This document shows, piece by piece, positions 34,925-44,802 of a DNA stretch of 64,000 nucleotides. Made by a program: the position numbers and the translations under genes. Source of the DNA: Testudinibacter aquarius (GTDB lineage: Bacteria; Pseudomonadota; Gammaproteobacteria; Enterobacterales; Pasteurellaceae); contig NZ_SMCP01000006.1 of NCBI RefSeq assembly GCF_004342725.1, forward strand, positions 62,001-126,000, written 5' to 3'. How positions within the stretch are numbered: the stretch's first letter is position 1; each line of letters begins with the position of its first letter. The notes under the pieces are model-generated. The model worked only from the letters and a program-made list of their open reading frames with translations, was not told the DNA's origin and did not search any database.

Positions 34925-35617
34925 TTAGCTTCTTGCGCCGAAAATCGCACTGCCAATCCGCACTTGGGTAGAACCGCACTTGATCGCCATTGCCATATCG
35001 CCACTCATGCCTAACGATAGCGTATCAATTTGCTGTTCAGGCAGGGCAAGTCGTAGCTGCTGAAATAGTTGTTGCATGCGGCTGAAAGCCTGTTGCTGCA
35101 CGCTTGGATCATCACTGTCTTGCGCAATGGCCATCAGACCACGCAGGCGCAAATTCGGCAGTGCTGCGATCTGTGTCGCAAGCGGCAGTAAGGCGTTTGG
35201 CATAATGCCGGATTTAGAACTTTCGTTGCTAATATTGATTTGAATCAGTACATTCAACGGCGCAAGCGCGGTCGGACGTTGTTGACTGAGGCGTTCGGCA
35301 ATTTTCAGCCGATCGACGGTTTCAATCCAATCGAAATGTTCTGCCACCAAACGGCTTTTATTCGATTGTAACGGCCCGATAAAATGCCATTCCAACGGGA
35401 TGTTTTGTGATTGAAAATACTGAATTTTTTCTACACCTTCCTGGACATAATTTTCACCAAACGCAGTTTGCCCGGCAGCAACCGCTTCGGCAATTGCAGA
35501 AAATGGCTTGGTTTTGCTGACCGCTAACAGTTTTACCGATCCCAACGTGCGGTCAGCTTGTTGACAATGGTATGTGATTTGCTGATGAATCTCAGCCAGA
35601 TTGTGTTGAATAGACAT
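34925..35617 (-). CDS. yggS: pyridoxal-phosphate homeostasis protein YggS
   Basis: This 230-residue PLP-binding barrel protein without known enzyme activity keeps free PLP and amino-acid pools balanced. The PLP Lys is in VKLLAVSKTKPFSAI, and FGENYVQEGVEKI, WHFIGPLQSNKSR and the C-terminal SLGMSGDMAMAIKCGSTQVRIG are family hallmarks. The length matches E. coli YggS. The gene is upstream of putP, with no strong terminator between. Confidence 0.95.
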   Translation of the reverse strand: MSIQHNLAEIHQQITYHCQQADRTLGSVKLLAVSKTKPFSAIAEAVAAGQTAFGENYVQEGVEKIQYFQSQNIPLEWHFIGPLQSNKSRLVAEHFDWIETVDRLKIAERLSQQRPTALAPLNVLIQINISNESSKSGIMPNALLPLATQIAALPNLRLRGLMAIAQDSDDPSVQQQAFSRMQQLFQQLRLALPEQQIDTLSLGMSGDMAMAIKCGSTQVRIGSAIFGARS

Positions 35618-35753
35618 GGATAATTCTAGGGTCTGTTAAGTGAACAAAAAGTGGGGTTATTCTAGCGTGGAATGGTGAGGCTGTCTAAGTAAGAGTGGTT
35701 TCAGATTGAATATTGATTTTGCGATCAGGATCGAAGAGAACATCAGTGGTAAC

Positions 35754-35797
35754 TGACAAAAATATAAAAGTAGAAAATAATATTCCCAAAATGGGAA
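35754..35797 (+). promoter_or_regulatory. promoter and operator of higBA
   Basis: CTGACA (35754-35759) and an A+T-rich -10 (AATAAT, near 35777) are about 17 bases apart. The dyad TTCCCA-AAA-TGGGAA (35783-35797) lies directly after it, where a HigA dimer could block transcription. higB begins 36 bases on. Confidence 0.55.
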
Positions 35798-35832
35798 ATA
35801 TGTTATGCTGGCTTTACTCTTAAGGAGCATCA

Positions 35833-36117
35833 ATGATTGTGGTTGGAACAGAGCTGTTGCTGTCATTTTGCAAGAAACATGCCAACAGTGAAAAAGCGAT
35901 AAAAACGTGGTTGCAGCAGGTAAAACAAGCGGCTTGGAAAACCCCACAAGAGATCAAAAATGCTTATCGTAACAGTGATTTCTTGCCGAATAACCGTGTT
36001 ATTTTTAATATTAAAGGTAACCATTACCGGCTCGTGGTGAAAGTGCGCTATCTTAATGGAATTGTAAAAATCGAATGGATTGGCACACACGCTGAGTATA
36101 GTAAGCAGAATTTTTAG
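35833..36117 (+). CDS. higB: HigB-family mRNA interferase toxin
   Basis: This 94-residue RelE/HigB-like toxin has the pattern AIKTWLQQVKQAAWKTPQEI, FNIKGNHYRLVVKVRY and the C-terminal VKIEWIGTHAEYSK, close to E. coli HigB. Such toxins cut mRNA in the ribosome. Toxin-first gene order and the helix-turn-helix partner eight bases later confirm a HigBA module. AAGGAG precedes the start. Confidence 0.92.
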   Translation: MIVVGTELLLSFCKKHANSEKAIKTWLQQVKQAAWKTPQEIKNAYRNSDFLPNNRVIFNIKGNHYRLVVKVRYLNGIVKIEWIGTHAEYSKQNF

Positions 36118-36125
36118 GAGCGAAG

Positions 36126-36494
36126 ATGAAAAGTATCAAATTAATTGCTGATGAACAGGATTATCGCGAAGCCTTGGTAAGGCTTTCCGAATTAATGGAT
36201 TTAGAACCGGAAGTCGAAAGTGAGCAGGATTTGGAGCTGAATGCGCTGGCGTTGCTGCTCGAGGCTTATGAAGCTAAGCATTATCCTTTTCCGACGAATG
36301 ATGTGACCGCACTTGATATTATTAAGTTTAAAATGGAACAAAATGACCTCAATGCCAAAGATATGGTGGCGTATTTGGGGTCACCGTCAAAAGTGTCGGA
36401 AGTGTTAAGTGGTAAACGCCGTCTGAGCTTAACCATGATTAAAAAATTACATTATGGATTAGGTATTCCGGCAGATTTACTCTTAGAAATATAA
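36126..36494 (+). CDS. higA: HigA-family antitoxin and repressor
   Basis: This 122-residue protein has an acidic N-terminal part (residues 1-60) that should bind and neutralise HigB. The C-terminal helix-turn-helix reads DLNAKDMVAYLGSPSKVSEVLSGKRRLSLTMIKKL. It follows higB by eight bases, with AGGAG before the ATG. By family it represses the operon through the dyad at 35783-35797. Confidence 0.92.
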   Translation: MKSIKLIADEQDYREALVRLSELMDLEPEVESEQDLELNALALLLEAYEAKHYPFPTNDVTALDIIKFKMEQNDLNAKDMVAYLGSPSKVSEVLSGKRRLSLTMIKKLHYGLGIPADLLLEI

Positions 36495-36577
36495 AAATTA
36501 TTTTTAGCTACTATATTGTTGCAGTGAGAGCTAGACTAGATTAAATAGCGTTTATTTGGTTTGTTTCTAATTTTTAA

Positions 36578-36606
36578 TTGACAACCCGAACGAAATTCTG
36601 TATTTC
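36578..36606 (+). promoter_or_regulatory. thr operon promoter
   Basis: A perfect -35 TTGACA (36578-36583) and TATTTC (36601-36606) as -10 stand 17 bases apart. Transcription would start near 36613, giving a leader of about 30 bases before thrL. Confidence 0.65.
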
Positions 36607-36641
36607 TATCACATCAATTTTTTTTAAAAATTAACCAAATT

Positions 36642-36707
36642 ATGCAAAACAACACAACCATTATCACCACCATTATGATTACCATGCGTAAGTCCGTGGC
36701 GGGTTAG
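36642..36707 (+). CDS. thrL: thr operon leader peptide
   Basis: This 21-codon frame reads MQNNTTIITTIMITMRKSVA plus a final Gly, with five Thr and four Ile codons in the first 14. Stalling of the ribosome at these codons when threonyl- or isoleucyl-tRNA is scarce should prevent the terminator at 36731-36757 from forming. The GGCGGGTT at the end of the frame can pair with AACCCGC of the terminator's left arm, giving the antiterminator. The peptide is too short for usual gene calling. Confidence 0.92.
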   Translation: MQNNTTIITTIMITMRKSVAG

Positions 36708-36730
36708 TGTTGTATAACAAAATCAAAGCA

Positions 36731-36757
36731 ACCCGCACCGACCAGTGCGGGTTTTTT
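36731..36757 (+). terminator. thr operon attenuator
   Basis: ACCCGCAC and GTGCGGGT form an eight-base GC-rich stem around CGACCA, followed by six T. It lies 23 bases after the thrL stop and 54 before thrA. Confidence 0.93.
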
Positions 36758-36810
36758 AGTATTTAAGAATAGTATTTAAAATCAATATGTTAGAGAATTA
36801 GGAGAAGATT

Positions 36811-39270
36811 ATGCGAGTGCTTAAATTTGGAGGAACGTCGTTGGCGAATCCGGAACGCTTTTTACAGGCTGCCGGGTTGATTGAACAGGCGCATTTGAAG
36901 GATCAGGCGGCAGGCGTGCTGTCGGCACCGGCGAAAATCACCAATTATCTGGTGGCGTTGGTAGAAAAGGCGGTCGCCGGAGAAAATTTTGAACAGGATT
37001 TTAACGACGCCCTTCACATTTTCTACCGCATTATCGATGGCTTACACCAAGCCAATCCCAAACTCGACAAAATCACCCTTCTGCAAGTTATTGACAACGA
37101 ATTTACCCAACTGAAACAGGTATTAAGCGATATTCAGCGCAACAAGCGTTGTCCTGACAGCGTGAATGCCACCATTTTGTGCCGTGGCGAAAAACTGTCG
37201 ATTGCGATGATGAAAGCCTGGTTTGAGGCGAAAGGCTATTCGGTCAGCCAGATTGATCCGGTGGAAAAACTGGTGGCGAAAGGCACTTATTTGGAATCGT
37301 CGGTCAGTATCAGTAAATCCAAACCGCGTGTGGATGCGGCGTCTATCCCGAAACAAAATATCGTATTAATGGCCGGTTTTACCGCCGGTAATGAACAAGG
37401 TGAATTAGTATTACTGGGACGCAACGGCTCGGATTATTCGGCGGCGGTGTTGGCGGCGTGTCTGGATGCGGATTATTGTGAGATTTGGACCGATGTGGAC
37501 GGAGTTTATACCTGCGATCCACGTTTAGTCAGTGATGCCCGTTTGTTGGACAGTCTTTCTTATCAAGAAGCGATGGAGCTTTCTTATTTCGGTGCGAAAG
37601 TGATCCATCCGCGCACTATCGGCCCGTTGGTGCGCTGTAGCATTCCTTGCGTAATTAAAAATACCGCCAATCCGGATGCGCCTGGTACTTACATCAATAA
37701 CGACGTTAAATCGGACAGCTTGCAGGTGAAAGGGATTACCAATCTGGATAATGTCAGTATGTTCAATATTTCCGGTCCGGGCATGCAGGGCATGGTCGGT
37801 ATGGCGGCGCGGGTTTTTTCCACCATGTCGAAAGCGGGGATTTCGGTGATTTTGATTACCCAATCTTCGTCTGAATACAGCATCAGTTTTTGTGTATTAA
37901 GCAAATCGGTCGCGATCGCCAAGCAAGCGTTACAACAAGAGTTCGCTTACGAATTGGAGCATAAACAATTAGAACCGTTGGAGATCACCGACAATTTATC
38001 GATTGTTTCCGTGGTCGGCGACGGCATGAAAACCGCGAAAGGTATTGCCGCCCGTTTCTTTACCGCACTTGCCCGATCCAATATCAATATTGTGGCGATC
38101 GCACAGGGATCGTCCGAACGTTCAATCTCGACTGTCGTGCCGCAAAACAAATCGGTGCAAGCGGTGAAAGCCACCCATCGTGCGTTGTTCACCCATCATC
38201 AAGTAGTCGATGTATTCGTGGTCGGCACCGGCGGTGTGGGCGGCGAGTTGGTTGATCAAATCCAACGCCAGACCGATTATCTGGAAAAAAAGAATATCGC
38301 GATCCGCGTCTATGCCTTAGCGAATTCGAAAAAACTTCTGCTGAGCGAACAGCCGCTGGAATTGACTAACTGGCGTGAACAGCTGGTGCAAGCCGACGCT
38401 GAATATTCGGTGGAGCGTCTGGTAAAATTTGTGCAAGATAACAATATTGTCAATCCGGTGCTGGTGGATTGCACTTCTAACCAAGATATTGCCAATCAAT
38501 ACGTCAGCTATTTGAGTGCCGGTTTTCATGTGGTGACGCCAAATAAAAAAGCCAACACTTCCGATGTGGAGTACTACCTGCGCTTAAGAGCGGTTGCGGC
38601 GCAAAATCAGCGAAAATTTATGTACGACACCAATGTCGGTGCCGGATTGCCGGTGATTGATAATTTGCAAAAACTGTTGGCAGCGGGCGACGAAGTGCTG
38701 CAATTTGACGGGATTCTGTCCGGTTCATTGTCATTTATTTTTGGCAAGCTGGAAGAAGGCTTGAGCCTGTCGCAAGCCACCGCACTGGCCAAAGAAAAAG
38801 GCTTCACCGAGCCGGATCCGCGCGATGATTTGTCCGGTAGCGATGTGGCACGTAAGTTGTTGATTATCGCCCGTGAAAACGGCTTGATGTTGGAACTGAA
38901 AGACGTTGAAGTGGAAGGTGTGTTGCCGCAGGGTTTTGCCGACGGCAAAAATGTAGCGGACTTTATGGCTGAGCTGCCGCAGCTGGACGCTGAATTTGCC
39001 GAACGTGTTGCTGCCGCCAAAGCCAACGGGCAGGTGTTGCGCTATGTCGGACAACTGGAAAATGGCAAATGCAAGGTTTCGATTGTAGCAGTCGATGGTG
39101 ATAATCCATTGTATAAAGTGAAAAACGGAGAAAATGCCTTGGCGTTTTATACCCGTTATTACAACCCGATTCCGCTGTTATTGCGTGGCTATGGCGCCGG
39201 CAATGATGTGACGGCTGCCGGGATTTTCGCTGATATTTTGCGCACACTGCAAAATGGAGGGGGCAATTAA
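36811..39270 (+). CDS. thrA: bifunctional aspartokinase I / homoserine dehydrogenase I
   Basis: The protein has 819 residues. The aspartokinase domain covers about 1-300 (start [50 protein letters not shown]). Two ACT-type regulatory segments follow ([16 protein letters not shown] and [15 protein letters not shown]), where threonine inhibits. The homoserine dehydrogenase covers about 460-819 ([49 protein letters not shown]). It catalyses the first and third steps from aspartate to threonine. The stop overlaps the thrB start by one base. Confidence 0.98.
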   Translation: MRVLKFGGTSLANPERFLQAAGLIEQAHLKDQAAGVLSAPAKITNYLVALVEKAVAGENFEQDFNDALHIFYRIIDGLHQANPKLDKITLLQVIDNEFTQLKQVLSDIQRNKRCPDSVNATILCRGEKLSIAMMKAWFEAKGYSVSQIDPVEKLVAKGTYLESSVSISKSKPRVDAASIPKQNIVLMAGFTAGNEQGELVLLGRNGSDYSAAVLAACLDADYCEIWTDVDGVYTCDPRLVSDARLLDSLSYQEAMELSYFGAKVIHPRTIGPLVRCSIPCVIKNTANPDAPGTYINNDVKSDSLQVKGITNLDNVSMFNISGPGMQGMVGMAARVFSTMSKAGISVILITQSSSEYSISFCVLSKSVAIAKQALQQEFAYELEHKQLEPLEITDNLSIVSVVGDGMKTAKGIAARFFTALARSNINIVAIAQGSSERSISTVVPQNKSVQAVKATHRALFTHHQVVDVFVVGTGGVGGELVDQIQRQTDYLEKKNIAIRVYALANSKKLLLSEQPLELTNWREQLVQADAEYSVERLVKFVQDNNIVNPVLVDCTSNQDIANQYVSYLSAGFHVVTPNKKANTSDVEYYLRLRAVAAQNQRKFMYDTNVGAGLPVIDNLQKLLAAGDEVLQFDGILSGSLSFIFGKLEEGLSLSQATALAKEKGFTEPDPRDDLSGSDVARKLLIIARENGLMLELKDVEVEGVLPQGFADGKNVADFMAELPQLDAEFAERVAAAKANGQVLRYVGQLENGKCKVSIVAVDGDNPLYKVKNGENALAFYTRYYNPIPLLLRGYGAGNDVTAAGIFADILRTLQNGGGN

Positions 39271-40223
39271 TGTCAGATTTGTTAAGAGTTTACGCCCCGG
39301 CGTCCAGTGCCAATGTCAGTGTTGGTTTTGATACTTTAGGCGCAGCAATTTCGCCGATCGATGGCTCATTGCTGGGGGATGTCGTGCAGATCGAAGCCAT
39401 TGCACAAGGCTTTGAATTGGAAAGTGCCGGTTATTTTGTGCGCAAATTGCCAAAAGAACCACAAAAAAACATTGTTTATCAAGCCTATGTGCTGTTTTGC
39501 GAACGTTTAAAACTGCGCAATTACAAAGTGCGGTCGCTGCGTTTGATCTTGGAAAAAAATATGCCGATCGGCTCCGGCTTGGGATCGAGCGCCTGCTCGA
39601 TCGTGGCGGCGTTGGTGGCGTTGAATAAATTCCATCAAGAGCCATTTTCCAAAATGGAACTGCTGGAGATGATGGGCGAACTGGAGGGGCGGATTTCCGG
39701 CTCGATTCACTATGACAACGTAGCGCCGTGCTTTTTGGGCGGTGTGCAGTTGATGGTCCAATCGTTAGGCAATATCAGCCAAACCTTACCGTTTTTTGAT
39801 CAATGGTATTGGGTACTGGCGTATCCGGGGATTGAAGTCTCCACGGCTGAAGCCCGTGCGATTTTGCCGAAAAGCTACAGTCGCCAAGATGTGATCGATC
39901 ATGGTCGCTATCTGGGTAGTTTTGTACATGCTTGCCATACCCGACAAGCCAATTTAGCCGCTTTGATGATGAAAGATGTGATTGCCGAGCCGTACCGTGA
40001 GCAGTTGCTGCCGAATTATGATAATGTAAAACAAGGCTGCCGTGATCTGGGCGCATTGGCGACCGGCATTTCAGGTTCCGGCCCGACGATTTTTGCGATC
40101 GCGCCAGATTTGTCAACTGCGAGTAAAGTAGCAACCTATTTAGAAAACAACTATTTGCAGAACAACGAGGGCTTCGTCCATGTTTGTCAGGTTGATAATC
40201 AAGGGGCAAGGCTGCTAGACTGA
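39270..40223 (+). CDS. thrB: homoserine kinase
   Basis: This 317-residue GHMP kinase phosphorylates homoserine. It shows [20 protein letters not shown] at the N-terminus, the ATP-binding loop [20 protein letters not shown] and the C-terminal [16 protein letters not shown]. It is coupled to thrA. The 273-base gap to thrC, holding a hairpin element, is much wider than in enteric bacteria, where the two genes almost touch. Confidence 0.97.
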   Translation: MSDLLRVYAPASSANVSVGFDTLGAAISPIDGSLLGDVVQIEAIAQGFELESAGYFVRKLPKEPQKNIVYQAYVLFCERLKLRNYKVRSLRLILEKNMPIGSGLGSSACSIVAALVALNKFHQEPFSKMELLEMMGELEGRISGSIHYDNVAPCFLGGVQLMVQSLGNISQTLPFFDQWYWVLAYPGIEVSTAEARAILPKSYSRQDVIDHGRYLGSFVHACHTRQANLAALMMKDVIAEPYREQLLPNYDNVKQGCRDLGALATGISGSGPTIFAIAPDLSTASKVATYLENNYLQNNEGFVHVCQVDNQGARLLD

Positions 40224-40249
40224 TGTCATTCTATGACTGATAAACGAGC

Positions 40250-40394
40250 GGAATTTATAAATAAGTAGGGGAATTTATAAATAGAGTAGGGGCGGATTGC
40301 ATATCTGCCCGAACTGTATTTTGCATTTTTCCTTTATTGATTAAGTGCTTATGTCGAGCTTCGTATACGGGCGGATATGCAATCCGCCCCTACT
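40250..40394. repeat. 27-bp inverted-repeat element with tandem duplication between thrB and thrC
   Basis: Arms 40285-40311 and 40368-40394 are inverted copies with one mismatch; each holds GGGGCGGATTGCATATC. They flank 56 bases of unique DNA. Just before the left arm, GGAATTTATAAATA plus AGTAGG is repeated almost exactly in tandem (about 40252-40290). The layout suggests a mobile hairpin or MITE-like insertion in the thr operon. Confidence 0.75.
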
Positions 40395-40496
40395 TTGCCT
40401 CATCAATGACTTTGTCAATAATCCGAGTGAATACAATCAGTCCTACATCGCCTCGCTGAATAAGTGAATAACAAATCACAATTAAAGGATTTTTTA

Positions 40497-41774
40497 ATGA
40501 ATTTATACAACATCAAACACCCGGAACAGCAAGTCAATTTCGCTCAAGCGGTACGTCAAGGATTGGGCAAAAACCAAGGGTTGTTTTTCCCAGAAGTGAT
40601 TCCACCGTTGGACAATGTTGATGCGTTGCTGGAGCTGCCGCTTGTCGAGCGCAGCCAAGCGATCTTATCGGCACTGATCGGCGAAGAATTGCCAAGTGCG
40701 GTTTTGAACCAAATCGTCAGTGATGCGTTCACGTTTCCGGCGCCGTTGGTGAAAGTCGAAGACAATATCTATGCGCTGGAACTGTTCCACGGACCGACGC
40801 TGGCGTTTAAAGATTTCGGCGGGCGTTTTATGGCGCGCACCTTGGCGGCAATCCGTGGCGAAGGCAAAATCACGATTTTAACCGCCACTTCCGGTGATAC
40901 CGGTGCGGCGGTAGCGCATGCGTTTTACGGTTTAGACAATATCGAAGTGGTGATCCTGTATCCGAAAGGCAAAATCAGCCCGCTGCAAGAGAAACTGTTC
41001 TGTACTTTGGGCGGCAATATCCGCACTGTGGCGATTAACGGTGATTTTGACGACTGTCAGGCGTTGGTGAAGCAAGCCTTTGATGATCAAGACTTACGCA
41101 AGGCGATCGGTTTAAATTCGGCGAATTCGATCAATATCAGTCGCTTGCTGGCGCAAGTGTGCTACTACTTTGAAGCGGTGGCGCAGTTGCCGAAAGCGCA
41201 GCGTAATAACCTGGTGGTTTCAGTACCGAGTGGTAACTTTGGCAACTTAACCGCAGGTTTGATCGCCAAATGGCTAGGCTTGCCGATTAAGCGCTTTATC
41301 GCCTCGACCAATGCCAACGACACCGTACCGCGCTACTTGAAGAGCGGGCAATGGCAACCAAACGCCACCGTGGCGACCTTATCCAACGCAATGGACGTGA
41401 GCCGCCCGAACAACTGGCCACGGGTGGAGGAAATCTTTAAGCGTAATGGTTGGAATTTAAGCGAACTGCACAGCGATTCGCGCAGCGATGCGGCAACCGA
41501 AACCGCACTTCAAGCAATGCAAGCCAAAGGTTATTTGTGCGAACCGCACGGTGCGATTGCTTACGATACCTTAAGTGCCGATCTGCAAGCGGGCGAAACC
41601 GGCATCTTCCTTTGCACCGCCCACCCGGCGAAATTCAAAGAGAGCGTTGATCGTATTCTTGGATTGGATCTGCCGTTGCCGCAAGCGTTGGACAAACACA
41701 ACAAACTGCCGTTGTTGTCCGATGAAATGGCAAATGATTTCAGTTTGTTAAGGACTTATCTGTTACAGCGCTAA
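40497..41774 (+). CDS. thrC: threonine synthase
   Basis: This 425-residue PLP enzyme converts O-phosphohomoserine to threonine. The PLP Lys lies in LAFKDFGGRFMAR; TATSGDTGAAVAHAFYG and VVSVPSGNFGNLTAG form the phosphate-binding regions. An in-frame ATG at 40464 exists, but the ATG at 40497 has AAAGGA nine bases upstream and gives the usual N-terminus MNLYNIKHPEQQVNF. A terminator follows at 41802-41834. Confidence 0.97.
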   Translation: MNLYNIKHPEQQVNFAQAVRQGLGKNQGLFFPEVIPPLDNVDALLELPLVERSQAILSALIGEELPSAVLNQIVSDAFTFPAPLVKVEDNIYALELFHGPTLAFKDFGGRFMARTLAAIRGEGKITILTATSGDTGAAVAHAFYGLDNIEVVILYPKGKISPLQEKLFCTLGGNIRTVAINGDFDDCQALVKQAFDDQDLRKAIGLNSANSINISRLLAQVCYYFEAVAQLPKAQRNNLVVSVPSGNFGNLTAGLIAKWLGLPIKRFIASTNANDTVPRYLKSGQWQPNATVATLSNAMDVSRPNNWPRVEEIFKRNGWNLSELHSDSRSDAATETALQAMQAKGYLCEPHGAIAYDTLSADLQAGETGIFLCTAHPAKFKESVDRILGLDLPLPQALDKHNKLPLLSDEMANDFSLLRTYLLQR

Positions 41775-41801
41775 TCAACTAGCCAGTTGAATGAGTTGAC
41801 T

Positions 41802-41834
41802 AAAAGCGAGCCGAGTGGTTCGCTTTTGTTTTTT
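41802..41834 (+). terminator. terminator of the thr operon
   Basis: AAAAGCGA and TCGCTTTT pair around a ten-base loop, followed by GTTTTTT. It lies 28 bases after thrC. Confidence 0.85.
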
Positions 41835-42059
41835 GGGAAGCTGGAATCGCACGAATTATTGAAAAATAAAGGACAAACCGCACTTTTATACTTTAAATCG
41901 CAAAAAATCCTTGATCTAGCCCAAATAATTTAAATAAAGTGGTAGCGTCGCACTATAGAGGGTGTAATATGTAACAATTTAATAACAATAGATTTAGCGA
42001 AGATCTGTTGTTGAGCCATAACTTACTCTACTTACTCACAATCATAATGACGAGGTGTA

Positions 42060-44669
42060 ATGATGTCAGATTTCTTAGCCGATTATCGAGCCCATGTTGA
42101 ACAACGCTTACAGCAAGGTGTGGTTGCTAAGCCGCTGGATGCAGAACAGACCGCCCGGTTGGTGGAGCTGCTGAAAAAACCGGTGGCAGGGGAAGAGGCT
42201 TTTTTAGTCGATTTATTTGAAAACAGGGTGCCGGCAGGCGTTGACGAAGCGGCGTATGTGAAGGCCTCATTTCTATCTGCGCTAGTGAGTGGTGATGTCA
42301 GTTCGCCGTTGATTTCGGCGGAAAGGGCGGTCGAGCTGCTTGGCACGATGCAAGGTGGCTACAACATTGAGCCGTTGCTGAAAGCGCTGGATAATCAAAA
42401 ACTGGCACCGTTGGCAGCGACCGCACTCTCTTCCACCTTGCTGATGTTTGATAATTTTCACGATGTGGTAGAGAAAGCCAATGCAGGCAATGATTACGCT
42501 AAACAAGTGTTACACTCTTGGGCAGAGGCTGAATGGTATTTATCTCGTCCGAAATTAGCGGAAAAAATCACTGTAACCGTGTTTAAAGTGACCGGAGAAA
42601 CCAACACCGATGATTTGTCGCCGGCGCAAGATGCTTGGTCACGCCCGGATATTCCACTGCATGCGCTGTCGATGTTAAAAAATGAACGTGAGGGTATTCA
42701 GCCTGACGAAGCCGGGGTTATCGGCCCAATCAAACAGATTGAAAAGTTAAAACAAAAAGGCTTTCCGCTGGCGTATGTCGGTGATGTGGTCGGCACGGGA
42801 TCGTCGCGTAAATCGGCGACCAATTCCGTGTTGTGGTTTATGGGCGACGATATTCCGTTTGTGCCGAATAAACGTGCCGGTGGTGTGGTGTTGGGCAGCA
42901 AAATTGCACCGATTTTCTTTAATACCTTGGAAGATGCGGGCGCATTGCCGATTGAAGTGGATGTCAACAATCTGGAAATGGGCGATGTGATCGACATTTA
43001 TCCGTATCAAGGCAAAATCTGCAAACACGGCACTGAGCAAGTTTTGGCTGAGTTCAGTTTAAAAACCAATGTGTTGCTGGACGAAGTGCGTGCCGGTGGA
43101 CGGATTCCGTTGATTATCGGGCGTGGGCTGACCCATAAAGCCCGTTGTGAATTGGGCTTACCGGAAAATGAGGTGTTTGCGAAGCCGAAAGCCACTGAGC
43201 AGAGCAGCAAAGGCTTCACGTTGGCACAAAAAATGGTCGGGCGTGCCTGTGGTGTGGACGGCATTCGCCCGGGGCAATATTGTGAACCGAGAATGACCTC
43301 GGTTGGCTCGCAAGACACCACCGGACCGATGACTCGTGATGAATTGAAAGATTTGGCGTGTTTGGGCTTTTCAACCGATTTGGTGATGCAATCCTTTTGC
43401 CATACCGCGGCTTATCCAAAACCGGTGGATGTTACCACCCATCACACTTTGCCGGATTTCATTATGAACCGTGGCGGTGTGTCGCTGCGTCCCGGTGACG
43501 GCATTATCCATTCGTGGCTAAACCGAATGTTGTTGCCGGATACGGTTGGCACCGGCGGCGATTCACATACCCGTTTCCCGATCGGTATTTCCTTCCCGGC
43601 GGGTTCCGGCTTGGTGGCGTTTGCTGCGGCGACCGGCGTGATGCCGTTAGATATGCCGGAATCCGTGCTGGTGCGTTTCAGCGGCACTATGCAACCGGGA
43701 ATCACGCTGCGGGATCTGGTGCATGCGATTCCGTATTATGCGATTCAGCAAGGTTTGCTGACGGTAGAGAAAAAAGGCAAGAAAAATATCTTCTCAGGGC
43801 GGATTTTAGAAATCGAAGGCTTGGAAGATCTGAAAATCGAACAGGCATTCGAACTGTCTGATGCTTCGGCAGAGCGCTCGGCGGCGGCTTGTACCATTAA
43901 GCTGGATAAAGCACCGATTATCGAATATCTGAATTCGAATATCACGCTGTTGAAATGGATGATTGCCGAAGGTTACGGCGATGTGCGAACTTTGGAGCGT
44001 CGAATCAAGGGAATGCAGGCTTGGCTGGCTGATCCGCAATTGTTGCAAGCCGATGCCGATGCGGAATATGCAGCAGTGATTGAAATTGATTTGAATGAAA
44101 TCAAAGAGCCGATTTTGTGTGCGCCGAATGATCCGGACGATGCGCGTAAACTGTCGGACGTTGCCGGAGATAAGATCGATGAGGTGTTTATCGGTTCTTG
44201 TATGACCAATATCGGTCATTTCCGTGCGGCAGGCAAACTACTGGATAAATTCAAAGAGGTGATCCCAACCCGTTTATGGATTGCGCCACCGACCAAAATG
44301 GATGCGGCATTGTTGACCGAAGAGGGATACTATAGCATTTTTGGTAAGAGTGGTGCCAGAATGGAGATGCCGGGGTGTTCATTGTGTATGGGCAATCAGG
44401 CACGAGTGGCGAGCGGGGCAACCGTGGTGTCGACTTCGACCCGCAACTTCCCGAACCGTTTAGGGCAAGGGGCGAATGTATATTTGGCCTCGGCTGAATT
44501 ATCGGCAATTGCCGCCTTATTAGGGCGTTTACCAACGGTGGACGAATATCTGCGCTACGCAGCCGATCTGCAAACTGATAAAGCGGATACCTACCGTTAT
44601 ATGAATTTTGACCAGATCAATAGCTATGTGAAAAAAGCGGATGAAGTGATTTTTCAAACGGCGGTATAA
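42060..44669 (+). CDS. acnB: aconitate hydratase B
   Basis: This 869-residue 4Fe-4S enzyme interconverts citrate and isocitrate. It follows the AcnB layout: an N-terminal HEAT-like domain ([13 protein letters not shown] to about 160), the swivel domain ([37 protein letters not shown]) and the catalytic domain ([39 protein letters not shown]) with three cluster Cys residues. GAGGTG precedes the tandem ATGATG start. It is a single gene with its own terminator. Confidence 0.98.
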   Translation: MMSDFLADYRAHVEQRLQQGVVAKPLDAEQTARLVELLKKPVAGEEAFLVDLFENRVPAGVDEAAYVKASFLSALVSGDVSSPLISAERAVELLGTMQGGYNIEPLLKALDNQKLAPLAATALSSTLLMFDNFHDVVEKANAGNDYAKQVLHSWAEAEWYLSRPKLAEKITVTVFKVTGETNTDDLSPAQDAWSRPDIPLHALSMLKNEREGIQPDEAGVIGPIKQIEKLKQKGFPLAYVGDVVGTGSSRKSATNSVLWFMGDDIPFVPNKRAGGVVLGSKIAPIFFNTLEDAGALPIEVDVNNLEMGDVIDIYPYQGKICKHGTEQVLAEFSLKTNVLLDEVRAGGRIPLIIGRGLTHKARCELGLPENEVFAKPKATEQSSKGFTLAQKMVGRACGVDGIRPGQYCEPRMTSVGSQDTTGPMTRDELKDLACLGFSTDLVMQSFCHTAAYPKPVDVTTHHTLPDFIMNRGGVSLRPGDGIIHSWLNRMLLPDTVGTGGDSHTRFPIGISFPAGSGLVAFAAATGVMPLDMPESVLVRFSGTMQPGITLRDLVHAIPYYAIQQGLLTVEKKGKKNIFSGRILEIEGLEDLKIEQAFELSDASAERSAAACTIKLDKAPIIEYLNSNITLLKWMIAEGYGDVRTLERRIKGMQAWLADPQLLQADADAEYAAVIEIDLNEIKEPILCAPNDPDDARKLSDVAGDKIDEVFIGSCMTNIGHFRAAGKLLDKFKEVIPTRLWIAPPTKMDAALLTEEGYYSIFGKSGARMEMPGCSLCMGNQARVASGATVVSTSTRNFPNRLGQGANVYLASAELSAIAALLGRLPTVDEYLRYAADLQTDKADTYRYMNFDQINSYVKKADEVIFQTAV

Positions 44670-44731
44670 AAATGCCGCTTAAAAGTGCGGTATAAAATCT
44701 ATCGTTAAGTCCGATTTAATCGGTATAATGC

Positions 44732-44768
44732 AATCCTCTGATTTTGGTCAGAGGATTTTTCTTTTTTT
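44732..44768 (+). terminator. terminator of acnB
   Basis: AATCCTCTGA and TCAGAGGATT pair around TTTTGG, followed by a T-rich run to 44768. It ends 34 bases before the next gene and so decides that gene's start codon. Confidence 0.9.
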
Positions 44769-44802
44769 GAAGCACTTTTTTAGTTATTGGGGAGAGCAAA
44801 TA

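Noticed and set aside
41905-41930. FNR- or CRP-like site upstream of acnB (TTGATCTAGCCCAA)
   Set aside because: Only one half-site matches; the other half is wrong, so no regulator can be named.
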